A stretch of DNA of 64,000 nt, taken from the NCBI GenBank assembly GCA_963513935.1, contig OY740774.1:27671949-27735948 (forward strand), given 5' to 3'. The notes below the pieces were generated by a model. It was not told where the DNA came from. It searched no databases and saw nothing but the letters and a program-made list of their open reading frames with translations. Both the position numbers and the translations under genes were made by a program. This DNA comes from Aphrophora alni. Taxonomy: Eukaryota > Arthropoda > Insecta > Hemiptera > Aphrophoridae. Position 1 is the stretch's first letter, and every line of letters begins with the position of its first letter. This document shows, one piece after another, positions 34,634-45,787 of the stretch.

Positions 34634-35240
34634 GAAGTATGTCCAGAAAATAAGTTCTATTAGTATTTCGTACTGTGGCAGCTCTGCAATTGCTTGTGTG
34701 GATGTTTCACTGAATCAAGGAGAAGGAAATGATGCCATTTTGACATAGCTGTTTGTTGTTTACGCTTTGTAGTGCTTCTTTCTTAAGAATGGTGAAGTTG
34801 ATTGAAAATCCCAACGCTTGTGAGATTATATCTGTGATTCATTTTCTGAATGCGAAGAACACTAAACCAGTCAACATTCATAGACAGATCTCCTAGGTTT
34901 ACGGAGAAATAAAATAAGTGATTTAATATAAGGAGATGGATCCGACAATTCAATGAAGGACGTAATCATGTGCACGATGACGAATAAAGTAGGCATCCAT
35001 CTTTGGTTAGTAATGAATTGGTTCATGCATAACGAGGAAAGATTAAGGATAACTATAAGTTTATAACTTCTGCTTTTTCTATGACATTTCCACAAATTTC
35101 AAGATTGTTTAAAAACTGCTTTTTGGAAAACTTTGTGCTCGTTGGGTGTCAAAAACTCTTACAGAGCGCACAAAAAACAGCGTCATGGCAGGCCTAAATG
35201 TTGCACATCACTTACATTTGTTCGCTCAAGTTTGTACTGA
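34634..35240 (+). pseudogene. mariner transposase fossil, plus strand
   Basis: At 34790 the frame reads MVKLIENPNACEIISVIHFL, then NAKNTKPVNIHRQIS, a stop, and VYGE. This is the N-terminal HTH_48 region of a mariner transposase. Further on, QISRLF and LCARWV..TLTERTKNS-like fragments appear in other frames (35095-35190). The upstream sequence resembles a mariner 5' region. Only the DNA-binding part remains and it carries many stops. Confidence 0.75.
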
Positions 35241-35575
35241 TCTACCCACTTATAAAAATTAGCAACTTTATACAACTTTTCCATATTGTCATTTCATTCT
35301 TGAATAAATTTCAGATGGTTTTGTTCCTCCAGAAAACAAAAATCTAATAACAGCTCGTTGCTCTTCCAAAGTGTAATTTTCAAGAGAACTTGCCATTTTC
35401 AGAACATTGCAAAAATAAATAAACATTCAACAATAACAAAACAGCTGTATTAGAATGTTGGCAGTGTTGCCAACTCACAATATTGATAGTTATAAAATTT
35501 CCCAGATGATTTTTTTTTAACATGGAAAGGTTTGTCTCTTTACTTATTGAACACCCCTCGTATATCTTCTCTTAG
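35241..35575 (-). pseudogene. second mariner fossil, minus strand, head-to-head
   Basis: The minus strand starts at 35575 with TACGAGGGGTGTTCAATAAG, a mariner end. It then has a leader and MASSLENYTLEEQRAVIRFL (about 35396-35337), with FSGGTKPSEIYSRMK, a stop, and QYG. This is the N-terminus of a different mariner lineage from the plus-strand one. It breaks off where the plus-strand fossil ends. Confidence 0.75.
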
Positions 35576-36477
35576 TAATACTTTCTCTAAACTAAAGTAT
35601 TCTATCACTATTATAAAATTTACATACCAGATACTTTATTTTTATCTTAAAAAGAATTTTATGTTTGCTGTATATAAGCGCTTCCAGATTTATGTGTTTT
35701 TCTAATTTAAAACTGCATGGTAAAACCAAAATATAATAAAATTCCTGGTAACATTTATTTCTTAAACTGTTTGTCTATTAGTCTAAAGTTCATATGTTGT
35801 CATTTATAGCTTGATTATTGTGGAGCTTAATAGATTACGTTTATTTATAATCAATTGATATCTGTGCATTGTTTTCCTAAATCATACCAATTATTATATT
35901 TATGTTCTTTTAATAGGTCATAATGTTGTTGTTATACTGATAGTGTATCTAATGAATCACTATTTCGTATGAGGTTTCAGTTTTTAAAAAATGATAGCAG
36001 AATGCAGTTTTTATTGGTTTGCCTTTTTTCCAATGTTTGTACATAACTAAGCTTTTATGTATATATTTTATGTTAGTACATGTTAGATAACATTTTCTTA
36101 GTTTATATAATTATTCAATATGGTTTTATCAATCATATGACAAATTTATTTCAACATTCATTCTTTACTATTTTACCTTTTATTTTTATTCACATACGTT
36201 CTCCCTTATGTTTGTTTAGAGACATTTTCAATAAAATTGTTTTATGAACAATTACATTCAGTAGTTATTACTTAACAATTAAAAAGCCTTAAGAAAAGTT
36301 GTCTTTTTATCACAAGAGTATACAGTGGGTGAGACTCTAATTAAGCTTGTCTGGGGCAGGACATCTATGAGTGTACCTGCGTGAGAGAGGGTTTTGCCAG
36401 GTACCAGCCATTTTCTTTCATTTTACAAACTTTAGGCAGGCATATGTTCGAGTTCCATTACTTGACTTTGATATTAA

Positions 36478-36729
36478 CCCTGTAAGTGTCAGCCGTTGCA
36501 ATATCCGACATCTTGTACCTTTTCTGTAGTAGGCCTAGTATCAACGTCGCAACATGCGACATGTTACAGAATCAATGCTACATGATTATTACTATGTTTT
36601 CATCCAAATGACCATATACCTGAACATTCTAACTTTCGATTCTAAGAGCTTTTGATGCTTTGCCTCAGTTTTTTCTCCGTAGACAAAAATAAAACATTCA
36701 GCCATTTACTTCCAACTGTAGGTCAGAGT
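36478..36729. mobile_element. possible small piggyBac-type MITE
   Basis: TTAA at 36474-36477 is followed by CCCTGTAAGTGTCAG. The sequence 250 bp on has CAGAG followed by TTAA, which inverted reads CTCTGACC. Two related blocks (CGTTGCAATATCCGACATC and CGTCGCAACATGCGACATG) lie near the left end. The right end does not match CCCT, so this is weak. Confidence 0.3.
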
Positions 36730-36940
36730 TAATCCGCTCAGTGTCTACTTTGCTATTGTTCATTTTTGTTATTGAAAATATGAAAAGCTAAAATATTTTT
36801 TAATATATTGTAAAATTCTTAATTTTTTTATGAAATAAAATGGGTAATTATAAATAAATATTGACTTGACTTGTGCGATAATATTATGTAGAACAAAAAC
36901 TCAAACACAAGATCTCACAAAAACTATGTTTATACAATTA

Positions 36941-36975
36941 AACGTGTTTCAACGACAAAGTCGCCATCCTCAGTG
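36941..36975 (-). ncRNA. hammerhead-like ribozyme motif 1
   Basis: The minus strand has CTGAGGA (36973-36967), fitting the hammerhead CUGANGA box. A small hairpin GGCGAC-TTT-GTCGTT follows, then GAAAC. One extra T lies between the box and the hairpin, and stem I and III partners are unclear. It may be a remnant of a retroelement that carries such motifs. Confidence 0.25.
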
Positions 36976-37467
36976 ATACATGAGCTACAATAACAAAACT
37001 ATAACAGTTATACTTTTTTTTATTTAAATTTTAGTAAAAACCCATAGCCATATTCACTTCCGTGTTTATGCAACCTATCTCAAGTTTTGATTACACTTTA
37101 AACATATTCCAAATGCTGCACTTTTAATCAAAAATTACAACTTATATCTACTGAAGATGAAAATCCAAATTATTAATGAACAATTCACTTACATCTCGTA
37201 AAAAATTTAAATGAACAATCACATATTTTGAATAACGAATCAGCCCTAGCTCCTCGACACTCGCTTCTTTATGCACAGTTTGTACCTCTTCAGTGTTCCA
37301 ACCCCTATACTAAATTTCCCTTTTGTTTTAGGTTGTTTCACTGCTTATTTACGGTTAATTTTCCCTTTATGGAGTATGGCTTTATATTATCATTAGTTTT
37401 TCAAGTTAATTTGAAAGTTGGTTGGTGGTTTATTCATTATAATTAATTATTTTAATTATTAATTTGA

Positions 37468-38146
37468 TCGCCGTCTGTTGGTATCCGTGTTTCTCAATTT
37501 CAAAACTACAAAATTGAGTGCATTTATAGGTTAAAAGTAATGACAATACTTACATTCCCATCTCGATCGTTACTAAAGACTTCCAATGTTTATTACTGTG
37601 ATCATAAGTCATATGAAATGCTGCCATATGAAAGTATCGTAAAGAATAGTATGTTTTATAAATTTGTAAGCTCTCAGCTCAAAGTAAAAGTAATTACTGT
37701 GGAAATTAATTAAAGAAAGATCAATAGATTTTACAAATACAAAAGGTGTCAAAACTCAACGGCTAACAGGGGAAATACAATGTTGCCGCGGCCATATATA
37801 TCCTAGATCTCATGGAACATCACAGCTAAAAGTCGAAGTCCTGAGGGAATAATTCCAGGATTTAATTTCGGGAATGAAATGAAAAACTTTGGGCGGTCCA
37901 TGTGCGCAATCGCGTTGGCTTAGAAGATCAGTTCGAATTGTCACAGAAAGCATGTGTCACTACCGTTAGGATGACGTCCATAAATCCAGGATAGGCTTTC
38001 CGCGAAGAAAAGTTATTGAAGAAACAAAAACAACATTAGGATATAAGTCGAGACAAGATAGGGTTGGATAATTGGCCTGACCTAGAGACGTTGACTAGAG
38101 GAGTGGAGGGGCAACATGGATACCAACAGACGGCGATATAAGTTCA
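37468..38146. repeat. inverted pair around a G+C-richer stretch
   Basis: ATCGCCGTCTGTTGGTATCC at 37468 recurs inverted at about 38124-38143. The segment from 37770 to 38400 is richer in G+C than its surroundings and has a minus-strand frame of 86 residues (38342-38082) with no known similarity. It may be a non-autonomous element, but no target duplication is clear. Confidence 0.35.
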
Positions 38147-38436
38147 GCAGATTGTGAATACCCGGGTAACATGCATTAAATGATAAACCACTGGAGCCAA
38201 TACCGATGACAACCCAGTCACATAACAGGATATGAGAATCAATCCACTTTGAAGGACAGCACAGCAAATACAGGCAGTCCGGGACTTTCCAGGATACCCT
38301 ACACCAACTCCAGGCCAGGATCAACCTCCACTCAGCGCACATTCATCAGAGGGAAGTTATAACCATCAAACCAAGGTCTGACAGTCATGAATTTCTAAAT
38401 TGCAAATTTATCGTAAAATTTGTATGCCCGAGTTAA

Positions 38437-40937
38437 CCCTCTAACGGTAAGGTACGAGTCGGATCCGACTCAAGCAATGTTAATTGTCATATATCCCTAC
38501 CCCCACTATTTTTCTGAAGTTGAAATGCTAAGGAACCCTATTAGTCAGTCTTTGAGAAAGCGTGGAAGAAGACACATGTTTCTGTGAAGTACTGTTCTCC
38601 CTCTACTTTGAAGTTTATCCTCACAAGTCAGTCGCCGGGTCAAATACGACCCGACCTTACCTTTTATGTTACTGTTTTGTCAAGCTTTCTTTTTATACGT
38701 TTTATTGAATTATTAAATTTAAACTTGTTTTTTACATTGCATATACTTCTTCCTAAATAGTGATAAATAATAGTGAATATTAGAATCGGATTTTTTACCT
38801 ACTTTTTTCTGAGAATGTCGTTCAACAATAAATTATTTTTAACTCCCGAAGAGGCTTTAGCTGAACTTAGGAGGTTAGAGGAAGAAGATGAACAAGATGA
38901 TATGTTATTAGAAAACGAATCAGAGTCTGAAGATGGCATTTTAGCCAATGATGATGATGTGGCAGACATGTTTGATTGTGAGATTGATGATCATCTTCAT
39001 CTTGTACATGACCAGTGTGAAGACAATGAAGATGATAGAACCTTTGAATTAGGGAAAGATATGGAAAGTATATGGACTAACAAACCACTTCATTCCATAT
39101 TTTCAAGAACTACAGCATCCAATGTTGTTACTCATTTGCCTGGTCCAAAAAGAAATGCTCGTGGCCTAACAAATGAATTGCAATTATTTTCTTTATTCAT
39201 AACTGATACTATGATAGCAAAAGTAGTTTTGTATACTAACTATGAAATTGAAATAAAAAAACAGAACTACAAATCAGTTCAGTGGTTTATACACCCCACA
39301 GATTTGATAGAGGTAAAGGCATTATTGGGGATATTATTCATGAGTGGATCTGGACTGAAAACTGAAGATATGTTTTCACCAATATTCGGACCACCTGTTA
39401 TTCGTTGTGCTATGGCACAGAAAAGATTTTCTTTTCTTTTGGAAAACCTGAGGTTTGATGATAAAACGACACGGGAAGCAAGACGATCCTGTGACAAATT
39501 CGCTGCATTTCGCGACATGTGGGATAGTTTTATAGAAAATTGTGAGATGAATTACAGTCCCTCAGAATATGTTACAGTAGATGAGACTCTGTTAATCTTC
39601 CGAGGAAAAAGTTCGTTCAAAATGTATATACCTTCAAAACCAGATAAGTATGGTTTAAAAATAATTTCACTTTGTGATTCTAGAACATTTTACTTTATGA
39701 GTGGTATTCCGTATGTTGGTAAGGAGATACAAAAGAAAAAAGGAGATTTGCCGATTCCAACTCAATATGTCTTGAAACTGACTTCTTCAATTGCAGGGAC
39801 TAAACGGAATGTAACCACAGACAACTGGTTCTCATCATTTGAATTGGCTGAAGCTCTCCGTGAACGTCAACTTACATTGGTAGGTACACTTCGGAAAAAT
39901 AAAAGACAGATACCACCTTCGATTCTTGCAAATGCTCCACCTGATTATTCCCAATTTATGTATCAAGATGACAAAATGATAGTTTCGTATGCACCAAAAC
40001 CTAAAAAAAAGGTGGTACTTATTTCATCTATGCATCATATTGGAGAAATAAATGCTGAAAGTAAAAAACCAGATATAATCGAGTTTTATAATGTTACGAA
40101 AGGTGGCATTGATGTCTTAGACAAACTTTGCCATGATAAAACTACAAAGAGGAAGAGTAGAAGGTGGCCTATGCGATATTTCCATGGAATCCTTGACATA
40201 GCAGCTGTAAACGCATTTGTGATTTACAAATGGAGCTCTAACTGCGACCACTTCTCCAATCATGCTCGCTCTGACTTCATAAAAAATCTCGCATTTGTTC
40301 TGACAAAACCACTGATGACTGCAAGATTGGAACGCATTTCAAGAGAGCTTCGATTTGCTATTGGTGTCATTTTGGGTAAGGAAGTGCCAGAAAAGACTGG
40401 ATCAACATCTACAGTGGACAAACCAAGCTTGAAAAGGAAAAGATGCAAATTTTGTGATCCTTTAAAGGATAGGAAAGGAAATCTATTTTGTGCAACGTGT
40501 TACAGTTGTTTATGTGGAGAACACAAAGTAATATTTTGTCCGAAATGTGCTTCTACCCAAAACCCTGATTATTCAGATTAGGATTCTACTATAATTATTA
40601 TTTAGTTAATTTCTATATATTATATTATCTACTCCAACAATAGTTATCAATTTACTGTAATTTATTAGTTTAAGTTATTTACGTTTTACTAAGAATTTTA
40701 TTTGATACTTTATTAAGTTTCTATAACAAAGGATTTTGTCCAAATTTAATTAAAAATAATATTAATTTTTAATATAACAAAAAAATTTTAGTTCTATGTA
40801 TTGTACTATATAATAAATATGTATTAGAATGCAGAATTTCATTTTATTTTCATTATTTTAAAGATAACAAATGGTGGGGTCAGATCCGACCCAACCTTAC
40901 CATTTGTGCGATGAAAATCCACCTTACCGACAGAGGG
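38437..40937 (+). mobile_element. full-length piggyBac-like transposon
   Basis: A 2501-bp element flanked by TTAA (38433-38436 and 40938-40941). The outer inverted ends are short (CCCTCTAACGGTAAGG against CCCTCTGTCGGTAAGG). Inside them lie repeated palindromic blocks with GTCGGATCCGAC (38457), GGGTCAAATACGACCC (38637) and GGGTCAGATCCGACCC (40875), probably transposase binding sites. The single transposase frame is complete. Nothing in the sequence shows that it is dead. Confidence 0.93.
38773..40581 (+). CDS. piggyBac-like transposase, intact
   Basis: A 602-residue frame of normal length for the family, which cuts and pastes DNA at TTAA. The first Met in frame is at 38773, but the Met at 38815 (MSFNNKLF) is a better start because the first 14 residues are hydrophobic and unlike the family. 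The N-terminal part is rich in Asp and Glu (about 25-90). The DDE_Tnp_1_7 domain follows. The catalytic Asps by position are D270 (VTVDETLLIFRG), D350 (VTTDNWFSS) and D447 (GGIDVLDK). The C-terminus has a Cys-rich zinc-binding tail (CKFC..CATC..CLC..CPKC, about 557-593). All key residues are present. The gene may be expressed from its own promoter in the 336-bp left flank. Confidence 0.95.
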   Translation: MNIRIGFFTYFFLRMSFNNKLFLTPEEALAELRRLEEEDEQDDMLLENESESEDGILANDDDVADMFDCEIDDHLHLVHDQCEDNEDDRTFELGKDMESIWTNKPLHSIFSRTTASNVVTHLPGPKRNARGLTNELQLFSLFITDTMIAKVVLYTNYEIEIKKQNYKSVQWFIHPTDLIEVKALLGILFMSGSGLKTEDMFSPIFGPPVIRCAMAQKRFSFLLENLRFDDKTTREARRSCDKFAAFRDMWDSFIENCEMNYSPSEYVTVDETLLIFRGKSSFKMYIPSKPDKYGLKIISLCDSRTFYFMSGIPYVGKEIQKKKGDLPIPTQYVLKLTSSIAGTKRNVTTDNWFSSFELAEALRERQLTLVGTLRKNKRQIPPSILANAPPDYSQFMYQDDKMIVSYAPKPKKKVVLISSMHHIGEINAESKKPDIIEFYNVTKGGIDVLDKLCHDKTTKRKSRRWPMRYFHGILDIAAVNAFVIYKWSSNCDHFSNHARSDFIKNLAFVLTKPLMTARLERISRELRFAIGVILGKEVPEKTGSTSTVDKPSLKRKRCKFCDPLKDRKGNLFCATCYSCLCGEHKVIFCPKCASTQNPDYSD

Positions 40938-41930
40938 TTAACTTCATTTGTAAAAAGATTAGTTTTTCTTTGAAAATCTGGCTTGAGAGTGTTAGGGTAT
41001 TTGCTTTTGTAATTAACAAATTAAATTAAATTAGAATTAATTTCAGAATAAATAAATAAAAATAATAATCTAAAAAATAATTTATTTAAATAAAGGTTCA
41101 AATCCACATAGATTAAGTATTAATTTAGTAAATTGTATAAGAGTTGATATTAAGTTGGGAAGAATACCAACAAAGATTGTCTATTAATTTTATATTTTTG
41201 AGTTTTGAATTTTGAAAGAATAAATTTTATTTTGCTTTCCTTTTAAGAAGATTTTAATTTATCAACAACCAAATTTTTCTTGTGGAACCTTACAATAAGA
41301 AGTGTTATTTGTGAATGTATTTCAGGTACATACAAGACCAAACGTTTTAATTAGTCAGTTCCAGTGTTCATGGCTCAGAGAAATGTTTAAATTTAATTGT
41401 TATTAAGCTGAGTCAAAGATTTATTATAATTTTAAATTCAACTGGAAAATTTTTAAGTAAAGGGGAAACCAGTGTTTTTGGGAGGCTGAAAACACTGAAA
41501 AGAGTATCAGAACCTAGGCAAAAAAAAAGGATAAGATTGCCAATACTTCCAGTAGGTGTCTGGAACTCATATTTTGCAAACCGGGTAACATAAAGAAAGA
41601 GTTAAATAAAAAAGTAGTTGTCCGCTGCAATTTAAATTATCATTGAATTTTTCAAGGAACATTTGATATTTTACCTAATCACTCTAACACTACAGGTGAT
41701 ATGGCCTGACACTTCTAGGGTTAAGAGAAGGTAAAATAAAAATTACGCTGAGCATGTCCTATTGTTTATTTGTTCCTTAAGAGTTATAATTTAAATAACT
41801 CTTGTAAATTACTAAGTTTAGATTTTTAAGTAATTATTTTAATAAACAAAATATGCCTAACAGGGTCTTAATACCCTATTGTAAATTAACTACATAATCA
41901 TAATAATTAGCTGGTTATTACTTGACTTAC

Positions 41931-41995
41931 TTCCATTTTTAGAGAACAAAGGACTGATGGTGCTATTTTTACTCAACAATTTGCAACGTTTTAAA
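41931..41995 (-). CDS. THOC2: THOC2 exon 2
   Basis: A 65-bp exon with a TTTGTTTCAG acceptor and a GAA|GTAAGT donor. It encodes LKRCKLLSKN followed by a polar stretch and enters in phase 2 and leaves in phase 1. It aligns with the LCRILSEN segment of vertebrate THOC2 just before the ALYEL segment. The join to exon 3 gives NISRILYELLW. Confidence 0.75.
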
Positions 41996-43689
41996 CTGAA
42001 ACAAAACAAATAAATATACAAATTAAATGATGCTCTATTTTAAAATGTATATTTTTCCTGTACACACATAACCTAAGCACTAATTATAAATTCATCATAA
42101 TAAAGATTTTCTATGCTGGGCTAACGTACACAAAATATTAGGTTTAAAACTAGGTAAACTTATATACAAGATGTAACTTAAGTCTATACCAAAGTATATG
42201 TTACATTTTAAATAAACTAGGCTATAAAATAGACTATGTTATTAAAAAGAACTCAAAGGAAGGATTATTTCGGTTGACATCCCTGTTTATCAAAGAATTC
42301 TAACATAGTTTGGGATCTCCTAAATTAACAATGTATTCACACTTGTCATGATAAGTTTGTCTATAAAGTTTATTTAATAATTATAGACAAACTTAATTTC
42401 AGTGTTGAAAATATTCAAAAAACCGTATTTAAATCAAAAACCTTAAAACTGCACTTTTGATTTTAAAATAATTTTAACAAACTTATAATTATAAAACCCA
42501 ATCTTCACACCTATTAGTAAAAACATTATGGGGAGGGGGTCCCATGATTCTTGTACATTTCAGGTCCAGAGTCTGTACTATGCAGGTCAGATCTTCTACA
42601 AAATTGAATACAAATATATTTTTAATAATAGACTAAATTTGTACACTTACAATTTTTTTAAAAATAAATAATAAATAGAAAATAGACAAAACATGGACAA
42701 ATAACTTCCCTAGCTAAAAGTTTACAAATTTTAAGAAATTCTGTCTCTTTTTTTAAGAATTTTATATCAAACAATTTTATTTCAGGAATACTTTACATTA
42801 TAAAAGAGGTGTTCCAAATAAACTTGAAAAAACACATTTTTAATAAGTTCTTCGAAAAAATAACTAATAGATAAAACTGGTTTTACAACCAGTGACAATA
42901 TTCCTTTTTATTACTGGGATATTTTAGTAGTACAATAATAAACCCGGAGATCCAGAATGGGAAAATTTGATGTTGTGGTTTAAAAATATTTATATCTAAA
43001 GAAATAATTTAAAAAATCTATATAACTATGAACTTTAAAAAAATTGTTGTAATTTTTTTTTCACTACATTAAAAAATTTCCCTTATAAACCAATATTTGT
43101 GGAAACAAATTATTCATTAGAGATGTTTGGTAATTTGGTGATTTTTTAAAAGTGAGCAAAAATAAACCCCCTCATAACTGGTAAAAAAATTATTCGTCTG
43201 AAGTTTTAGATAATTTTGTAACAAACAACAATCTATCTTTTTAAATTTTATAACATCTTTGATCCTAACGTTCTGCTCTAAAATGCAATAAAATGAATTG
43301 ACTGTAACAATTTTTATTTATATGTTATTGTAGAAATTAATTTAAAAATTATATCTTGGTGTCTTTGCCTCATTTATAACAATTTGCCAATTTATAACAA
43401 ATATAATAATATGTTTGGAAGAGAATTAAGAAAATTGCATTTATCATTCTGTTTCAATTTTCAGATTATTAATTAACTTTCTTTACACTAGTCAATAAAT
43501 TGCTCAACACAAACATTTTAACATTAATCATGATTTGGTTTTATTCCTAGATGATAAATTAACATTTGAATGGTCATATATATTTATATAGTCTTTTAAT
43601 TATTATGCCTCGACTTAACTCATTCTTGGAGTATGAGAAATTCAATATTACATATCACAATAGTTAAACACAAATTCATATACAATTCT

Positions 43690-43765
43690 GCAATTCAAAA
43701 TAACATTTTGCATAGTCTATATCTTATCTCGGGTGGGGAACTCGTGCTGGCTGATTTAAATTAAC
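43690..43765 (-). repeat. LTR fragment of a related Gypsy element
   Basis: On the minus strand it reads CAGCCAGCACGAGTTCCCCA and then CCCGAGATA. This matches the LTR at 62648-62676 (GGCCAGCACGAGCTCCCCTT, CCCGAGATA). It is the target into which the gag-only element inserted. Confidence 0.5.
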
Positions 43766-43769
43766 CACT

Positions 43770-44352
43770 TGTAACATTTTTATATAATTGAAGAATAAAT
43801 TTGTAAATGGAATAGGATTATAAATGTAAAGTTATGGAAAATTATTCAAATACTACATAGAAGAATACAAAATTTAATAAGCAGGTGCAGGGGAACCATG
43901 TGATTGAAACAACAAGTAAATCATATGATTTATAATAACAATTTAAAAAAAGAGGAAGAAATTTTCAAATTATTCTGATATAAGATGATCTGAAGTGAAG
44001 TTGATATTTTTGAAGGTATAGGATACGATTGAAAAATAAAAACAGTTTAAGTGAAATATTGAAATATTGAAATAATTATTATATTGAACAATTACCAGAA
44101 AGAAGTATATAAAAGGAACATTATAAATGATGGTGAGATGAACTAATTATTATTTAAAACTGATTATTATTTAAATATATTTCTGTTTAATTGTGAAACC
44201 CAAATCTGACCCCGAGATAAAAATATAAAAAAAACATTTATTTTTTTATAGTGAATATTTCTTTTATTGTGCTATTTAAGAACTTAATGATATAAATAAT
44301 TTTTAATTTATAATTAATTTAAATAAATATAATACTCAAGAAAAGTATTATA
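43770..44352 (+). repeat. 5' LTR of gag-only element
   Basis: It begins TGTAACATTTTTATATAATT and ends AAAGTATTATA. It has a CCCCGAGATAA block about 150 bp before the primer site, as does the LTR near 62670. Confidence 0.93.
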
Positions 44353-44514
44353 AATTTGGCATCCACAACGTGGGGCTCGATTAAATGTGCAATTAAACAA
44401 TAAGCAATTTCAGGTTTTATAATATATATTTAATAATTTTAAATATATATTATTTTTTAATATTAACTTATTCAATTAAAAGAAATTTCAATTTAAACAA
44501 AATAAATAATTAAA

Positions 44515-45721
44515 ATGTCAGAGCAAGGACGTTATGAATTAAGAGATAACCCAAAAGAGACACAAAAAAAAGAGAATTGGAGAATCAAAAGAAACAGGAT
44601 AGGCCTAAGAAGGGAATGGTACAGGAGGAAGGACAAATGGTTAAAATATTGGAGGTTCAGGAAATTGATGAATGTTCCCCATATTCAGGGCAGGACAGGT
44701 TAGGACAGGATGAAAGAGATAGGGTACCATGCTCTGAGGTAGAAGAAAATGTTAGGGAGATAGAAATAGAAAGAGGAGGTGTTACACTTGTTACAGTGAA
44801 TAAAGAAGAATCAGGTATGGAGAAATTATTGAGAGAAATGATGAAGAAGATGGATGAGAAGGATAACAAATTTGATGTAATGAGGGAAACAATGTCAAGA
44901 ATGGAAACAAAAAATGAAGAGAATAAAAATGAAATGATGAAGAAATTGGAAGGATTTGAGAAAAAATTTGAAAAGTTAGAGGGAAAGATTGATAATAAAT
45001 TTGATGAGTTTAAGAGAGAGATAGAGGAGAAACAAGAGAGGATAATAGAAGATCATAAGAAATTTGGGAGGAAAGTAGAGGAAAATTTTCAGATGTTGGG
45101 AGAGGAATTAAAAGAACAGAAGGAGAATATTGAAGAGTTAAATAATAGGGTTAAAATGAATAAACGGAGGAGAGATTAAATAAGAAGGATAGTATGGAAA
45201 ATAGAACTACTCAGATAATATACTATGCTAATGATGAAAGCCACGCTCAGACTACAATGCCTAAGTTTAATGGAAGGGGAATAAACCCAATTGAATATAT
45301 AAGAAAGTTGAAGAGATATGTAGAGAAGATGCAAGAGAGAAGGGAAAGAGAAGGTAGAGAAAAGGTGGACATTAAGGATATAATGGACATATCTATGGAA
45401 GGAAATGCTGCTAGATGGTGGCAAATTACAAGGGAGGACATAGAAGACTTGGAAAATTTCCAAGAAAGATTTTTAGAAAAATATTGGAACGATGAAGTAC
45501 AAAACGGAATTAGAAACAGTTTAGAAGTGGAGAAATATAGAAAAGATGGAAAGCTAAGCAGAGCAGAATATTTTATTGAAAAGGTGATAGTTATGAGAAA
45601 TTTAACACTGACACCAACTAAAGAAAAGTTTTATAAATTTAAATTCAAATTAAAGGGAGATGTATGTAAAGTTTGTAAAATAGTCAATGACTATAGAAAA
45701 ATGTCACTGATAAAAATTTAG
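44515..45721 (+). pseudogene. gag: Gag region with two frame breaks
   Basis: The product would be a Gypsy-type Gag. It starts with Met at 44515 (MSEQGRYELRDNP). The frame changes at an A-run near 44565. It continues as a Lys/Glu-rich coiled coil (44577-45179, repeats such as KKLEGFEKKFEKLEGKIDNK) and stops at 45177. A third frame (about 45164-45721) holds the Gag core MPKFNGRGINPIEYIRKLKR and ISMEGNAARWWQ, then FQERFLEKYW. The same core is in the gag at 63372-64000 (LPKFNGR, LEGSAARWWQ). There is no zinc knuckle. Two frame breaks in a young insertion mean the source copy was already broken or the reads have homopolymer errors. Confidence 0.8.
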
Positions 45722-45787
45722 TAATTTGTTTAAAAAAAAAAATAAATAAATAAATTTTTTTTAAAAATTAAAATTTTGGAGGACAGT

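Larger units (their letters stand above)
33640..41930. other. THOC2 intron 2: mariner pair, piggyBac element, rest unrecognised
   Basis: It holds the mariner fossils (34634-35575), a hammerhead-like motif (36941-36975), a G+C-richer stretch (37770-38400) bounded in part by an inverted pair, and the intact piggyBac element. The segments 33640-34630, 35580-36470, 36990-37460 and 40945-41930 show nothing I can name. Confidence 0.55.

Noticed and set aside
36380..36430. Minus-strand frame MAGTWQNPLSRRY as THOC2 exon 1
   Set aside because: It lies downstream of exon 2 in gene order, so it cannot be the first exon.
39279..40448. Minus-strand frames within the piggyBac transposase
   Set aside because: Shadows of the plus-strand transposase frame, with no domain of their own.
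44657..45463. Minus-strand frames over the gag region
   Set aside because: Shadows of the Lys/Glu-rich coiled-coil coding strand.
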